The position numbers and the translations under genes are program-made. From Streptomyces showdoensis (lineage in GTDB: Bacteria; Actinomycetota; Actinomycetes; Streptomycetales; Streptomycetaceae): a stretch of DNA of 64,000 bases. Below the pieces are notes generated by a model. It did not search any database, had not been told where the DNA came from, and worked only from the letters and a program-made list of their open reading frames with translations. The first letter of the stretch is position 1. Each line of letters opens with the position of its first letter. Positions 24,066 to 34,459 of the stretch are shown one piece after another. The stretch covers positions 1,984,001 through 2,048,000 of the forward strand of contig NZ_BAAAXG010000026.1 of the NCBI RefSeq assembly GCF_039535475.1, written 5' to 3'.

Positions 24066-24844
24066 GCGCGGACACCCCTTCCGCCGCCGGTCCACCCGGC
24101 TCCCGTACGGCCGCCCCGGCGGAGCGCGTCGCCCTGGTCACGCAGGCGACGCGCTACGCCGGGCCCGGCGCGGTCGAGGCGCTGCGCAAGGCCGGGTACA
24201 CGGTGTTCTGCCAGGACGACGGCTTCCTCGACGAGGCGGCCCGGGCCGCCTTCGAGGACGGCCGGGACGGTGCCGTCGCCAGTGACGCCAAGACCCCGGC
24301 CGGCGCGGTCGGGCAGGCCGTCAAGCGGTACGGGCGGCTCGACGTGCTGGTCAGCAACGACGTCTACCCGGCCCGCTACCAGCCGGTCGACCAGCCCGAC
24401 GCGGCCGAGATCCGCAGGGCCGCCGAGGCGCTGCTGGTCACCCCGGCGGCGGTGCTCGGGAAGGCCGCCGCGCACATGAGGCGGCGGGGGAGCGGCCACA
24501 TCGTGGTGCTGACCTCGGCCGCCCCGCAGCGGCCCGAGCACGGCTTCTCCGTCTACAGCGCGCTGCGCGCCGCGGCCTCCGTGTACGCGCAGGCCGCGGC
24601 CCGCGAACTCGCCCCGCACGGGGTGGTCGTGCACGCGATCGCGCCCAACTTCCTCGAGAGCGAGACCTATTACCCGCCGGAGGCGTGGGCGACGGACGAG
24701 GGCCGGGAGAAGCTCCGCGGTCTGCTGCCGGCCGGCCGTCTCGGCACCGCCCGCGAGATCGGCGACCTGGTGGTCTTCCTGACCAGCGGTTCCGCCGACT
24801 TCCTGACCGGCGACGTCATCCCCTTCACGGGCGGCTGGGCGTAG
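24062..24844 (+). CDS. Halohydrin dehalogenase-like protein (SDR superfamily)
   Basis: 260-aa protein, GTG start overlapping the previous stop. It is not an ordinary SDR. The NAD-binding GxxxGxG is replaced by T27-QATR-Y32-A-G34, which is the halide-site motif T-X4-(F/Y)-X-G of halohydrin dehalogenases. The catalytic residues are Ser152-X12-Tyr165-X3-Arg169, with Arg where SDRs have Lys. Segments such as DVLVSNDVYPARYQPVD, RRRGSGHIVVLTSA and LASGS-like FLTSGSADFLTGDV follow HheC as I remember it. Expected chemistry is intramolecular attack of a hydroxyl on the adjacent C-Cl with chloride release, so 4-chloro-Thr (3-OH, 4-Cl) would give a 3,4-epoxide. Whether the substrate is free or carrier-bound is unknown. 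Confidence 0.92.
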   Translation: MSADTPSAAGPPGSRTAAPAERVALVTQATRYAGPGAVEALRKAGYTVFCQDDGFLDEAARAAFEDGRDGAVASDAKTPAGAVGQAVKRYGRLDVLVSNDVYPARYQPVDQPDAAEIRRAAEALLVTPAAVLGKAAAHMRRRGSGHIVVLTSAAPQRPEHGFSVYSALRAAASVYAQAAARELAPHGVVVHAIAPNFLESETYYPPEAWATDEGREKLRGLLPAGRLGTAREIGDLVVFLTSGSADFLTGDVIPFTGGWA

Positions 24845-24883
24845 CCGCCACCCCTTCCTTGCGACGAAAGTGAGAGTTCCGCT

Positions 24884-25969
24884 GTGAGTGCTCGGCAGAC
24901 AACCATCGAGGAGTCCGAGGTCACGCCGGGTCAGAGCCTGGTGGAGCAGACCCTCGTCGAGATCTGGAAGACCACGCTGGACAAGGAGGCCGTCGGGCTC
25001 GACGACGACTTCTTCGCGACCGGGGGCGACTCCCTCCTGGCCCTGGTCACCATCGAGCAGATCAACCAGCGGCTCGGCTGGTCCCTGAACATGGGCGACC
25101 TGCTGCGCCACCGCACCATCCGCAAGCTGTGCGCCACCAAGGCGCTGCTGCAGGCCGCGCCCACCGAGCGGTCCGTGATCCGGATGAGCAACCAGGGCGC
25201 GCGGACCCCGCTCGTCTTCATCCACCCGGGCATCGGCCTGGTCGACGGCTACGGGCACCTGGTGCGGCTGCTCGGCGCCGACCGCGCCTGCTACGGCATC
25301 CAGTCCCCGCACATCAGCGACGTGGCCGTCTCCGACGACATGCGGGAGCTGGCCGAGCAGTACGCGGACCTGATCGAGGACGAGTTCGGTGAGGACGACT
25401 TCCACCTGGTCGGCGCCTGCGCGGGCGGAGTGATCGGTTACGAGATCGCCCGCATCGCGGAGGAGCGCGGCCTGGGCCTGCAGAAGCTGGTCATCGTCGA
25501 CGGCTACCTGGACGGCTCGCGCACCGGCGCGGAGGAGCCCGGCACCGAGCAGGTCCGGCTGGTCGACTACCGCTACGACATGCTGCGGCTCATCGCCCCG
25601 CACACCGAGCACGCCTCGCTCGACCCGGCCGACGCCGAGCACGACAGGGTGTACGAGGAGGTGGCCGCGGTGCTGTTCGGCGCCGAGGCCGCGGCGCGGG
25701 GCGGCGGTGCCACCGCCTTCGCCGAGCGGGTCTACCGCGCCTTCCGCACCACCGCGCGGGCCCTGGAGACCTACCGTCCCGAGCCGCTCGACGTGGACGC
25801 GCTGATGCTGCTCGCCAAGGACAACGAGACCTTCGAGCTGTGGCGTGCGGCGATCACCGGGGAGCTGACCGCCGAGGTCATGGACTCGGACTCGTACGGC
25901 GTGAAGCTCTGCATGACCGACGCGGTCGAGATCGCCGCGCGCATCGACGACTTCGTGGGCGAGGGCTGA
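24884..25969 (+). CDS. Carrier-thioesterase didomain protein with a cysteine nucleophile
   Basis: 361-aa T-TE protein. The T domain (about 15-85) has the phosphopantetheine serine Ser50 in FFATGGDSLLAL. The thioesterase has the elbow GACAGG with Cys179 where the usual motif is GxSxG, and oxyanion-side FIHPGIGLVDGYG. It has no A or C domain, so its carrier must be loaded in trans, fitting the SyrC-like protein two genes upstream, and must receive the peptide from the C domain ending the NRPS at 34459. Cys thioesterases occur where unusual release is needed, for example the beta-lactone former ObiF of obafluorin. GTG start with weak Shine-Dalgarno. Confidence 0.92.
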   Translation: MSARQTTIEESEVTPGQSLVEQTLVEIWKTTLDKEAVGLDDDFFATGGDSLLALVTIEQINQRLGWSLNMGDLLRHRTIRKLCATKALLQAAPTERSVIRMSNQGARTPLVFIHPGIGLVDGYGHLVRLLGADRACYGIQSPHISDVAVSDDMRELAEQYADLIEDEFGEDDFHLVGACAGGVIGYEIARIAEERGLGLQKLVIVDGYLDGSRTGAEEPGTEQVRLVDYRYDMLRLIAPHTEHASLDPADAEHDRVYEEVAAVLFGAEAAARGGGATAFAERVYRAFRTTARALETYRPEPLDVDALMLLAKDNETFELWRAAITGELTAEVMDSDSYGVKLCMTDAVEIAARIDDFVGEG

Positions 25970-25973
25970 GGAC

Positions 25974-26213
25974 ATGGGCAAGGCACAGCAGACGGACGAG
26001 GCGAGCAACCCGTTCGAGAACGAGTCGGGCGTCTACCGCGTCCTGACCAACGCCGCCGGCGAGCACTCGCTGTGGCCCGACTTCGCCGAGGTGCCGGCCG
26101 GCTGGGAGGCCGCGTTCGGCCCCGGGACGCGCACGGACTGCCTCGGGTACGTGGAGGAGCACTGGACGGCCCTCGCGCCGGCCGCGAGCACGGGACGGGA
26201 CCTGCACTCATGA
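25974..26213 (+). CDS. MbtH-like adenylation partner
   Basis: 79-aa protein with the family signature: [38 protein letters not shown]. MbtH proteins bind A domains and are often needed for their solubility and activity. The stop overlaps the NRPS start (ATGA), so one is made with the other. The C-terminal tail after the conserved tryptophan ([13 protein letters not shown]) is normal. Confidence 0.96.
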   Translation: MGKAQQTDEASNPFENESGVYRVLTNAAGEHSLWPDFAEVPAGWEAAFGPGTRTDCLGYVEEHWTALAPAASTGRDLHS

Positions 26214-29200
26214 CCGCACAGCTGGAGCACTCCGCGGCCCCGGCCGCCCCGTGGGCCGGCGGCCTCGTCGGCCGCTTCGAGACCACGGCCGCCCGCGTCC
26301 CGGCCGCCGTCGCCGTCACCGACGGCACGACCGAGCTCACGTACGCGCAGCTCAACGCCCGCGCCAACCGGGTCGCGCACCGGCTCGCGGGGCTCGGCAT
26401 CGGCCCCGGCGACACCGTCGCCGTGGCCCTGCCGTCCTCGCCCGAGCTGGTCGCCGCCCTCCTCGGCACCCTCAAGGCCGGGGCGATGTACCTGCCGCTC
26501 GACCCGGGCTACCCGAGCGAGCGCCTGGCCTACATGACGGCCGACGCCCGCCCCCGGGCCCTGATCACCACCCCGGCCGTCGAGCCGGGCCTCGGCCCGG
26601 TGCCCGAGGGCACCGCGCGCCTCTACCCGGGCGAGGAGGCCGCCGCGCCGGAGACCGACCCGGAGGGCCGTTCCACCGGGCCCGGCCAGGGCGCGTACAC
26701 GATCTACACCTCCGGTTCGACCGGCCGCCCCAAGGGCGTCGTGGTCACCCACCGCTCGCTGGCGAACTTCCTCGCCTTCATGGCGGACCGGTACGGGGTC
26801 GGCGAGGCCGACACGATCCTGTCGACCACCCCGATCTCCTTCGACATCGCGGGCCTGGAGCTCTACCTGCCGCTGGTCACCGGCGCCACCCTGCACCTGG
26901 TGCCCCGCGAGACCGCCGTCGACGGCGCCGCGCTGCGCCGCCGGCTCGCCGAGGCCCGGCCGACCCTGGTCCAGGGCACCCCGGCGCTGTGGCAGCTGCT
27001 GCGCGAGGCGGGCTGGTCGCCGGCCGAACTGCCCGCGGGCATCCGCCTGCTGTGCGGCGGCGAGGCACTGCCGCAGGACCTCGCCGACTTCCTCGCGGCC
27101 GACGGCCACGCCGAGGTGTGGAACCTGTACGGCCCGACCGAGACCACCATCTGGTCGCTGGTCGCCCCGGTCCGCGCGGGCGCGCCCGTCACCATCGGCA
27201 CGCCGATGTGGAACACCGGCGTCCATGTCCTCGACGAGCGGCTCCGCCCGGTCGCCGACGGCCAGCCCGGCGAGCTCTACCTGTCCGGCGACGGCCTGGC
27301 CCGCGGCTACCACGGGCGCCCCGGCCTGACCGCCGAGCGCTTCGTCGCCTGCCCGTTCGGCGACACCCCCGGCGCCCGCATGTACCGCACCGGCGACGTC
27401 GTGCGCCGCCGCCCGGACGGCGCCCTCGACTTCCTCGGCCGCGTCGACGAGCAGGTCAAGATCCGCGGCTACCGCATCGAGCTCGGCGAGATCGAGGAGG
27501 CGCTGCGCCGGCTGCCCGAGGTCGCCCAGGCCCGGGTCGTGGTCCGCGAGGACGGCGGCCCCGGCTCCACCCACCTCGCCGGCTACGCGGTGCCCGCCGC
27601 CGGGCACCGCCCCGAGCCGGCCGCGCTGCGCGCCGCGCTCGCCGCCTGGCTGCCCGAGCACATGGTCCCGGCCGGAGTCGCGGTCCTGGACCGCTTCCCG
27701 CTCACCCCGGCCGGCAAGGTCGACCGCAAGGCCCTGCCGCCGCTGGAGTTCGGCACCGCCACCGCGTACCGCGCGCCCGCCACCGACGGCGAGCGGGCGC
27801 TGACCGCGCTCTTCGCCGAGGTGCTGCGGGCCGACCGGGTCGGCGCCGACGACGCCTTCTTCGACCTGGGCGGCAACTCGCTGCTCGCCACCCGCCTGGT
27901 GGCCCGGGTCCGCGCCGAGCTCGGCGTCGAACTCCCCCTCCGCGCCGTCTTCGAGGAGCGCACCCCGGCCGCCCTCGCGCTCCGCCTCGACGCGGGCGCC
28001 CCGGCCAGGCCCGCGCCCGGCAGGCGGGAGCGCGGCGCCCACCTGCCCGTCTCGTACGCGCAGGGGCGGCTGTGGTTCCTGCACCGCCTGGAGGGCCCCA
28101 GCGCCACCTACAACCTGCCGATCGCGGTCCGCCTGACCGGCGCGCTCGACACGGCCGCGCTGCAGAGGGCCGTGGACCACCTGGTCACCCGGCACGAGAG
28201 CCTGCGCACCTACTTCGGCGAGGGCCCCGAGGGCGCCGAGCAGATCGTGGTGCCGGCCGCGGAGGCCCGGGTCGGGATCGCGTTCCACGAGGTGGCCGAG
28301 TCGGAGGTGCAGGCCGCCGTCGACAAGGCCGCCGGACACCTCTTCGACCTGTCGGCGGAGATCCCCACCCGCGTCGACCTGTTCCGCACCGGCCCCGACG
28401 CGCACGTGCTGCTGCTCTGCATCCACCACATCGCCTCCGACGGCTGGTCGCTCGCCCCGCTGGTCAAGGACCTGTGCGAGGCGTACGAGGCGGCCCGCGG
28501 CGGCGCGGAGCCCGAGGCGGCCCCGCTGGGCGTCCAGTACGCGGACTACACGCTGTGGCAGCGCGAGCTGCTCGGCTCCACCGACGACCCCGGCTCGGCC
28601 ATGTCCCGGCAGCTCGCCTACTGGCGCGAGCGGCTGGCCGGCGCGCCCGAGCTGCTGGACCTGCCCACCGACCGGCCGCGCCCGGCGCTCGCCACCTTCC
28701 GCGGCGACGTCGTGCCCTTCGAGGTCGGCGCGGAGCTGACCGACCGGCTGCAGGCGCTCGCCCAGCGCGAGCGGGCCAGCCTCTTCATGGTGCTCCAGGC
28801 CGCCGCCGCCATCCTGCTGAGCAAGCTGGGCGCGGGCAGCGACATCCCGCTCGGCTCGCCGCTCGCGGGCCGCGCCGACAGCGCGCTCGACGAGCTCGTC
28901 GGCTTCTTCGTCAACACGCTGGTGCTGCGCACCGACACCTCCGGCGACCCGTCCTTCACCGAGCTGCTGGCCCGCGTGAACGAGTCGAACCTGGCCGCCT
29001 ACGACCACCAGGACCTGCCCTTCGAGTACCTGGTGGAGGTCCTCAACCCGGCCCGCACCACCAGCCACCACCCGCTGTTCCAGGTGATGCTGGTGCTCCA
29101 GAACAACGTGGAGCCCGACTGGCGGCTGCCCGGTCTGGACGCCGTCCACGAGACGGTGCCGACCCGGACCGCCAAGTTCGACCTGACGGTCGAGCTCACC

Positions 29201-32200
29201 GAGCGCTTCGACCGGGCGGGCCGCCCGGACGGGCTGCGCGGCGAGATCGAGTACGCCACCGACCTGTTCGACCGGTCCACCGTCGAGCGCTTCGCCCGCT
29301 ACCTGCTGCGCGTCCTCGACCTCGTCGTCGCCGACCCGGACCGCAGCCTGGACTCCCTCGACCTGCTCGACGCCGAGGAGCGGGGCACCGTCCTCGACGG
29401 CTGGAACGCGACCGCGCTCGACCTGCCCGGCGACACCTTCCCCGCGCTCTTCGAGGCGCAGGTCGCCAGGACCCCCGACGCGCTCGCCCTCGTCCACGAG
29501 GACACCGAGCTGAGCTACGCCGAGCTCGACCGGCGCGCCAACCGGGTCGCGCACTGGCTGATCGAGCGGGGCGTCGGCCGCGACGACGTGGTGGGCCTGT
29601 CCCTGCGCCGCTCGCCCGACCTGCTGGCGAGCCTGCTCGGCATCCTCAAGGCGGGCGGCGTCTATCTGCCGCTCGACCCCGACTACCCGCCGGAGCGCCT
29701 GGCGTTCATGGTCGAGGACACCCGTCCGCGGGTCCTGATCACCACCGGTGACGTCCTCGCGAAGCTGCCCGACGAGGCCCGCGAGGTGCTCCGGCTCGAA
29801 CTCGACGACCCGGCCGCACGGGCCGAGCTCGACGCGCGGCCCGGGCACGCGCCCACCGACGCCGAGCGGCGCGCCCCGCTGCGCGCCGGCGACCTGGCGT
29901 ACGTCATCTACACCTCGGGCTCGACGGGCCGCCCCAAGGGCGTGGCCGTCACCCACCTGGGCATCCCCAACCTGGCCCGCAGCTACATCGAGCGCTTCGG
30001 CCTCGACGCGGACTCCCGCTTCCTGCAGTTCTCGTCGATCAACTTCGACCCGACCTTCTGCGAGATGTGCTGCACCCTGCTGTCGGGCGCGGCCGTCATC
30101 CTCACCTCGCCGGAGGAACTGCTCTCACCGGACCGCCAGCGCGCGCTGACCGCCCGCTACCGGCCGACGCACATCACCTTCTCGCCGACCATCCTCGGCT
30201 CGATGGCCGAGGACGCGCTGGCCGCCGTCGGCCACATCATGGTGGCCGGCGAGGCCTGCCCGCCCGGGCTCGCCGCGACCTGGTCGCGCGGCCGGACGAT
30301 GATCAACGCCTACGGTCCGACCGAGGCGACCGTCGACACCCTGTACTGGCGGGTCGGCGACGCCGGGAGCGCCTTCGAGGCCGACTCGGTGCCGGTCGGC
30401 CGCCCGCTGCACAACACCCGCGTGTACGTGCTCGACGCGGCGCTGCGGCCGGTGCCGCCGGGTGTCGTCGGCGAGCTGTACATCGCCGGCCACGGCCTGG
30501 CCCGCGGCTACCTCAACCGGCCGGGGCTGACCTCCGAGCGCTTCGTGGCCTGCCCGTACGGGGAGCCCGGCGGCCGGATGTACCGCACCGGCGACCTCGC
30601 CAAGTGGCGCACCCTGCCCTCGGGCGAGGGCGTCGTGGACTTCGTCGGCCGCGCCGACGACCAGGTCAAGATCCGCGGCATGCGGATCGAGCTCGGCGAG
30701 ATCGAGGCCGTCCTCGACACCCACGACGGCGTCGCCCAGTCCGTGGTCGTCGTCCGCGAGGACACCCCCGACCACAAGCAGCTCATCGGCTACGTCGTGC
30801 CGAAGAGCGGCGAGGAGCGGGCGCACGACCTGGCCGACGACATCGAGCACGTCGACAAGTGGCAGGAGATCCACGAGCAGGGCTACAGCGAGCAGGAGGA
30901 CCTGGGCGTCGAGCAGGACTTCACCGGCTGGAACAGCAGCTACGACAACGGGCCGATCCCGCTGGACCAGATGCGCGAGTGGCAGGACGCCACGATCACC
31001 CGCATCCTCGACCTGAAGCCGCGCCGCGTCCTGGAGGTCGGCGTCGGCTCCGGCCTCATCCTGTGGAAGGTCGCCCCGCACGTCGACCACTACACCGGCG
31101 TCGACTTCTCGCCCTCGCTCATCCAGACCCTCGGCAACCGGGCAGCCGCGTCGGAGGAGCTGCGCGACCGGATCATGCTGCGCAGCCTCGCCGGCCACGA
31201 GATCGGCGACCTCGCCGGGCACACCTACGACACCGTCGTCATCAACTCCGTCGCCCAGTACTTCCCGAGCGTCCCCTACCTGATCGACGTGATCCGGCAG
31301 GCCATGGCGCTGCTGGAGCCGGGCGGCCGGATCTTCCTCGGCGACATCCGCCACCTCGGGCTGCTCCACCCCTTCCTCACCGCGATCGCCCTGCACGACG
31401 GGGCGCACGCGGACGAGCAGGCGGGCGTGGTGCGCGAGCTGGTCGAGCACACCATGGCCCTGGAGAGCGAACTCCTCCTGGACCCGGCCTTCTTCAGCCG
31501 GATCGGCGAGGAGGTCCCGGAGGTCGCGGGCGTCGACATCCAGCTCAAGCGCGGTCACCACAGCAACGAGCTGACCGACTTCCGCTACGAGGTCGTGCTG
31601 CACAAGCGGGGCACCGAACTGGTCTCCGTCGCCGACGCCGCCGAGCTGGCCTGGGACGGGGCCGAGGCCCTGCGCGCCCGCCTCGCGGACGGGCGGCCCG
31701 GTCTGCTGCGCGTCACCGGCATCCCCAACCGGCGGGTCGCCGCCGAGGTGGTCACCGCCGGGCGCATCCGCGCAGGGAGCACGGCCACCGTCCGGACCCT
31801 GGTCCCGGCCGAGCGGCCCGGCACCGACCCGGAGGCCCTGCACGCGCTGGCCGCCGAGTTCGGCTACGAGGCCCGGCTCACCTGGACCGACGCCGCCGAC
31901 GGCGACCTGTTCGACGCCGTCCTGCTCGGCCCGGAGCGGGCCGGCGCACCCTGGCTCACCGACGTCTTCCGCCACACGCCCGCCGAGGGCCGGAGCCTGT
32001 ACGCGCACGGCAACGACCCGCGTGCCGAGGAGCACACCCGCAAGCTGGCCCTGGAGGTCCGCCGGCACGCGGCCAAGCAGCTGCCCGAGCACATGGTGCC
32101 CGCGGCGGTCGTGCTGCTCGACCGGCTGCCGCTCACCCCGAACGGCAAGCTGGACACCCGGAAGCTGCCCGCGCCCGACTTCACCTCGCGGGCCGTCCGG

Positions 32201-34459
32201 CCGCCGCGCACCGAGCGGGAGATCACCCTGGCCCGGCTGTTCGCGGAGGTCCTCGGCCTGGAGACGGTCGGCGTCGACGACCAGTTCTTCGACCTGGGCG
32301 GCGACTCCATCCGCTCCATCCAGCTGGTCAGCAGGGCCCGCGCGGAGGGCTTCGTCATCACCCCGCGCGACGTCTTCCAGCACCAGACGGTGGAGGCGCT
32401 GATCGCGTGCGCCGCGCAGGCCGCCGAGGCGGTCGACCCGGCGGCGGTCGCCGCGACCGAGCTGCCGCACTGGCTGAAGACCCTGGAGACCCCCGACCCG
32501 TCCTACGGCGAACCCGCTCTCGTGTACGCCGAGTTCGGGCGGAGCCTCACCGGGGAGGCGGCCGCCGCGCTGTTCGGCGCGCTGCCCGGGATCTTCCACG
32601 CCGCGCCGGAGCACCTCGCGCTCGCCGCGTTCGCCCCCGCGCTCATCGAGTGGCGCGCCCGCCGGCTGCCCGCCGCCCAGTCCGCGCTCCGCGTCGACCT
32701 GGCGACGGACCCGGCCCCCGCTCCGTACCCGGTCAAGCTCACCCCGGGCCTGGCCGGCATCGACCGGGCGCTGACCGACCCGAAGGGCCTCGCCCGCGCC
32801 CTCAAGCGCATCAAGGAGCAGGTCCGCCAGGCCCCGGCCGAGGGTCGCAACTACGCGGAACTCGCGGCCACGAACCCGGACTTCGGCCCCTCGCAGGTCG
32901 TCTTCCGGTACGGCTCCGGCGAGGCGGGCGGTGCGGACGCCCCGTACGCCCTCCTGGTGGAGCTGCGGCCCGAGGGCGACGCGGCGGAGCTCCGCTGGCG
33001 CTGGGACACCGGTCTGTTCGACGAGGCGGAGGTGGCCGCCCTCGCGGACCGCTTCGAGCAGCTCCTCGCCGCCCTCGCGGGCCTCACCGCGCACCCGGAG
33101 CTCGGCGGGCTCACCCCCTCCGACATCACCCTGCTGCCGCTCAAGCAGTCCACGCTCACCGAGCTGGAGCGCGGCTACCCGGGCCTCGCCGACGTGCTGC
33201 CGCTCGCCCCGCTCCAGCAGGGCCTGCTGCTCCACGTCAGCGCCTCGGCCGACCCCGAGCACGACGACGACCCCTACCAGGGGCAGACCGTCTTCGACCT
33301 GGAGGGGCCGCTCGACGCCGAGCGGCTGCGCGCCGCCGCCCACGGGCTGCTCATGCGCCACGCCAACCTGCGGGCCTCCTTCGCCGTCCGCGGCCTGGAG
33401 AACCCGGTCCAGGTCGTCCGCTCCACCGTCGAGGTGCCCTGGCGGCTGCACGACCTGACCGGTCTGCCGCCCGCCGACCAGCAGGCCGAGCGGGACCGGA
33501 TCGTCGCCGAGGACGCGCGCCTGCGCTTCGACCTGGCGAACGGGCCGATGCTCCGCTTCAGCCTGATCCGCTTCGCCGCCACCCGGCACGAACTCCTCGT
33601 CGCCGACCACCACATCCTGCTCGACGGCTGGTCCATGCCGGTGGTCTGGCACGACCTGTTCGAGCTGTACGCGGGCCGCGGCGACGCCCTGCCGCCGGTC
33701 GTCCCGTACCGCTCCTACCTGGCCTGGCTGGCCGGGCAGGACAAGGCGGAGGCCGTCACGGCCTGGCAGGCGTACCTGGACGGGCTCGCCGGACCGACCC
33801 GGATCGGCACCCCGGGTCTCGCCTCCCACGTGCTGCCGCGGATGACGGGCGCGGTGCTGCCGGCCGAGCTGACCCGGGACCTTGAGCGGGCCTGCGGCCG
33901 GCTCGGGATCACCCTCAACACGGCCGTGCAGACGGCCTGGGGCCTGCTCCTCGGGCGGCTCACCGGCACCGACGACGTCGTCTTCGGCACCACCGTCTCC
34001 GAGCGGCCGGCCGAGATCGACGGGATCGAGTCGGTCGTCGGCCTGCTCATCAACACCGTGCCCCTGCGGGTGCGCGCCGCCTCCGGCGAGCCGCTGCGGT
34101 CCACCCTCACCCGGGTCCAGTCCGCGCAGCTCGACGTCTTCCCGCACCGCCACCTGGGCCTCACCGAGATCCAGCGCCTGGCCGGCACGGGCGAGCTGTT
34201 CGACTCGTACTACGTTTTCCAGAACTACCCCGACCAGGAGGACGGAGCCGCCGACCTCGGCGGGCTGCGGGCGACCGAGCGCACCGACGGTGCCAAGGGC
34301 GTCTCGCACTACCCGCTCGGCATCACCGTGATCCCCGGGGAGCGTCTGGAACTGCTCTTCGGCCACCATCCCGATCTCTTCGACGAGAAGAAGATCGAAT
34401 TCGTCAAGGAAACACTCATCGAGATCATCGAGACCATCGCGGGGGAGGGCCGGGCATGA
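26210..34459 (+). CDS. Bimodular NRPS: A(Gly)-T-C-A[MT]-T-partial E-C
   Basis: 2749 aa, ATG 26210 overlapping mbtH. Domain order with rough residues: A1 15-520; T1 540-610 (GGNSLL); C1 610-1050 (HHIASDGW near 740); A2 1060-2000 interrupted by a methyltransferase at about 1540-1800 ([15 protein letters not shown]); T2 2005-2080 (GGDSIRS); an E-like C-terminal half 2100-2310; C2 2320-2740 (HHILLDGW near 2468). A1 pocket residues read D-I-L-Q-L-G-L-I-W-K, the classic glycine code. A2 reads about D-P-C-T-M-A-A-V-D, which I cannot assign. The MT inserted before the A10 motif indicates N-methylation. There is no terminal T or TE, so C2 should pass the dipeptide to the separate T-TE protein at 24884. 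Predicted order: Gly, N-methyl-Xaa, then the chloro-Thr-derived unit. Confidence 0.93.
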   Translation: MTAQLEHSAAPAAPWAGGLVGRFETTAARVPAAVAVTDGTTELTYAQLNARANRVAHRLAGLGIGPGDTVAVALPSSPELVAALLGTLKAGAMYLPLDPGYPSERLAYMTADARPRALITTPAVEPGLGPVPEGTARLYPGEEAAAPETDPEGRSTGPGQGAYTIYTSGSTGRPKGVVVTHRSLANFLAFMADRYGVGEADTILSTTPISFDIAGLELYLPLVTGATLHLVPRETAVDGAALRRRLAEARPTLVQGTPALWQLLREAGWSPAELPAGIRLLCGGEALPQDLADFLAADGHAEVWNLYGPTETTIWSLVAPVRAGAPVTIGTPMWNTGVHVLDERLRPVADGQPGELYLSGDGLARGYHGRPGLTAERFVACPFGDTPGARMYRTGDVVRRRPDGALDFLGRVDEQVKIRGYRIELGEIEEALRRLPEVAQARVVVREDGGPGSTHLAGYAVPAAGHRPEPAALRAALAAWLPEHMVPAGVAVLDRFPLTPAGKVDRKALPPLEFGTATAYRAPATDGERALTALFAEVLRADRVGADDAFFDLGGNSLLATRLVARVRAELGVELPLRAVFEERTPAALALRLDAGAPARPAPGRRERGAHLPVSYAQGRLWFLHRLEGPSATYNLPIAVRLTGALDTAALQRAVDHLVTRHESLRTYFGEGPEGAEQIVVPAAEARVGIAFHEVAESEVQAAVDKAAGHLFDLSAEIPTRVDLFRTGPDAHVLLLCIHHIASDGWSLAPLVKDLCEAYEAARGGAEPEAAPLGVQYADYTLWQRELLGSTDDPGSAMSRQLAYWRERLAGAPELLDLPTDRPRPALATFRGDVVPFEVGAELTDRLQALAQRERASLFMVLQAAAAILLSKLGAGSDIPLGSPLAGRADSALDELVGFFVNTLVLRTDTSGDPSFTELLARVNESNLAAYDHQDLPFEYLVEVLNPARTTSHHPLFQVMLVLQNNVEPDWRLPGLDAVHETVPTRTAKFDLTVELTERFDRAGRPDGLRGEIEYATDLFDRSTVERFARYLLRVLDLVVADPDRSLDSLDLLDAEERGTVLDGWNATALDLPGDTFPALFEAQVARTPDALALVHEDTELSYAELDRRANRVAHWLIERGVGRDDVVGLSLRRSPDLLASLLGILKAGGVYLPLDPDYPPERLAFMVEDTRPRVLITTGDVLAKLPDEAREVLRLELDDPAARAELDARPGHAPTDAERRAPLRAGDLAYVIYTSGSTGRPKGVAVTHLGIPNLARSYIERFGLDADSRFLQFSSINFDPTFCEMCCTLLSGAAVILTSPEELLSPDRQRALTARYRPTHITFSPTILGSMAEDALAAVGHIMVAGEACPPGLAATWSRGRTMINAYGPTEATVDTLYWRVGDAGSAFEADSVPVGRPLHNTRVYVLDAALRPVPPGVVGELYIAGHGLARGYLNRPGLTSERFVACPYGEPGGRMYRTGDLAKWRTLPSGEGVVDFVGRADDQVKIRGMRIELGEIEAVLDTHDGVAQSVVVVREDTPDHKQLIGYVVPKSGEERAHDLADDIEHVDKWQEIHEQGYSEQEDLGVEQDFTGWNSSYDNGPIPLDQMREWQDATITRILDLKPRRVLEVGVGSGLILWKVAPHVDHYTGVDFSPSLIQTLGNRAAASEELRDRIMLRSLAGHEIGDLAGHTYDTVVINSVAQYFPSVPYLIDVIRQAMALLEPGGRIFLGDIRHLGLLHPFLTAIALHDGAHADEQAGVVRELVEHTMALESELLLDPAFFSRIGEEVPEVAGVDIQLKRGHHSNELTDFRYEVVLHKRGTELVSVADAAELAWDGAEALRARLADGRPGLLRVTGIPNRRVAAEVVTAGRIRAGSTATVRTLVPAERPGTDPEALHALAAEFGYEARLTWTDAADGDLFDAVLLGPERAGAPWLTDVFRHTPAEGRSLYAHGNDPRAEEHTRKLALEVRRHAAKQLPEHMVPAAVVLLDRLPLTPNGKLDTRKLPAPDFTSRAVRPPRTEREITLARLFAEVLGLETVGVDDQFFDLGGDSIRSIQLVSRARAEGFVITPRDVFQHQTVEALIACAAQAAEAVDPAAVAATELPHWLKTLETPDPSYGEPALVYAEFGRSLTGEAAAALFGALPGIFHAAPEHLALAAFAPALIEWRARRLPAAQSALRVDLATDPAPAPYPVKLTPGLAGIDRALTDPKGLARALKRIKEQVRQAPAEGRNYAELAATNPDFGPSQVVFRYGSGEAGGADAPYALLVELRPEGDAAELRWRWDTGLFDEAEVAALADRFEQLLAALAGLTAHPELGGLTPSDITLLPLKQSTLTELERGYPGLADVLPLAPLQQGLLLHVSASADPEHDDDPYQGQTVFDLEGPLDAERLRAAAHGLLMRHANLRASFAVRGLENPVQVVRSTVEVPWRLHDLTGLPPADQQAERDRIVAEDARLRFDLANGPMLRFSLIRFAATRHELLVADHHILLDGWSMPVVWHDLFELYAGRGDALPPVVPYRSYLAWLAGQDKAEAVTAWQAYLDGLAGPTRIGTPGLASHVLPRMTGAVLPAELTRDLERACGRLGITLNTAVQTAWGLLLGRLTGTDDVVFGTTVSERPAEIDGIESVVGLLINTVPLRVRAASGEPLRSTLTRVQSAQLDVFPHRHLGLTEIQRLAGTGELFDSYYVFQNYPDQEDGAADLGGLRATERTDGAKGVSHYPLGITVIPGERLELLFGHHPDLFDEKKIEFVKETLIEIIETIAGEGRA

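Noticed and set aside
20112..24844. Reading the cluster as a pathway for free 4-chlorothreonine only
   Set aside because: The presence of a bimodular NRPS, T-TE, MbtH and a dehalogenase, all coupled, points to a peptide product; free chloro-Thr may still be released as a side product.
24062..24844. Annotation as an ordinary short-chain reductase
   Set aside because: The dinucleotide-binding GxxxGxG is absent and the catalytic Lys is Arg; both match halohydrin dehalogenases instead.
26033..34369. Very long antisense open frames over the NRPS gene (over 1300 residues each on the minus strand)
   Set aside because: They mirror the high-GC third-position bias of the NRPS gene, have low-complexity Arg/Gly/Pro/Val composition, and match no family; the plus strand has clear A, C and T motifs.
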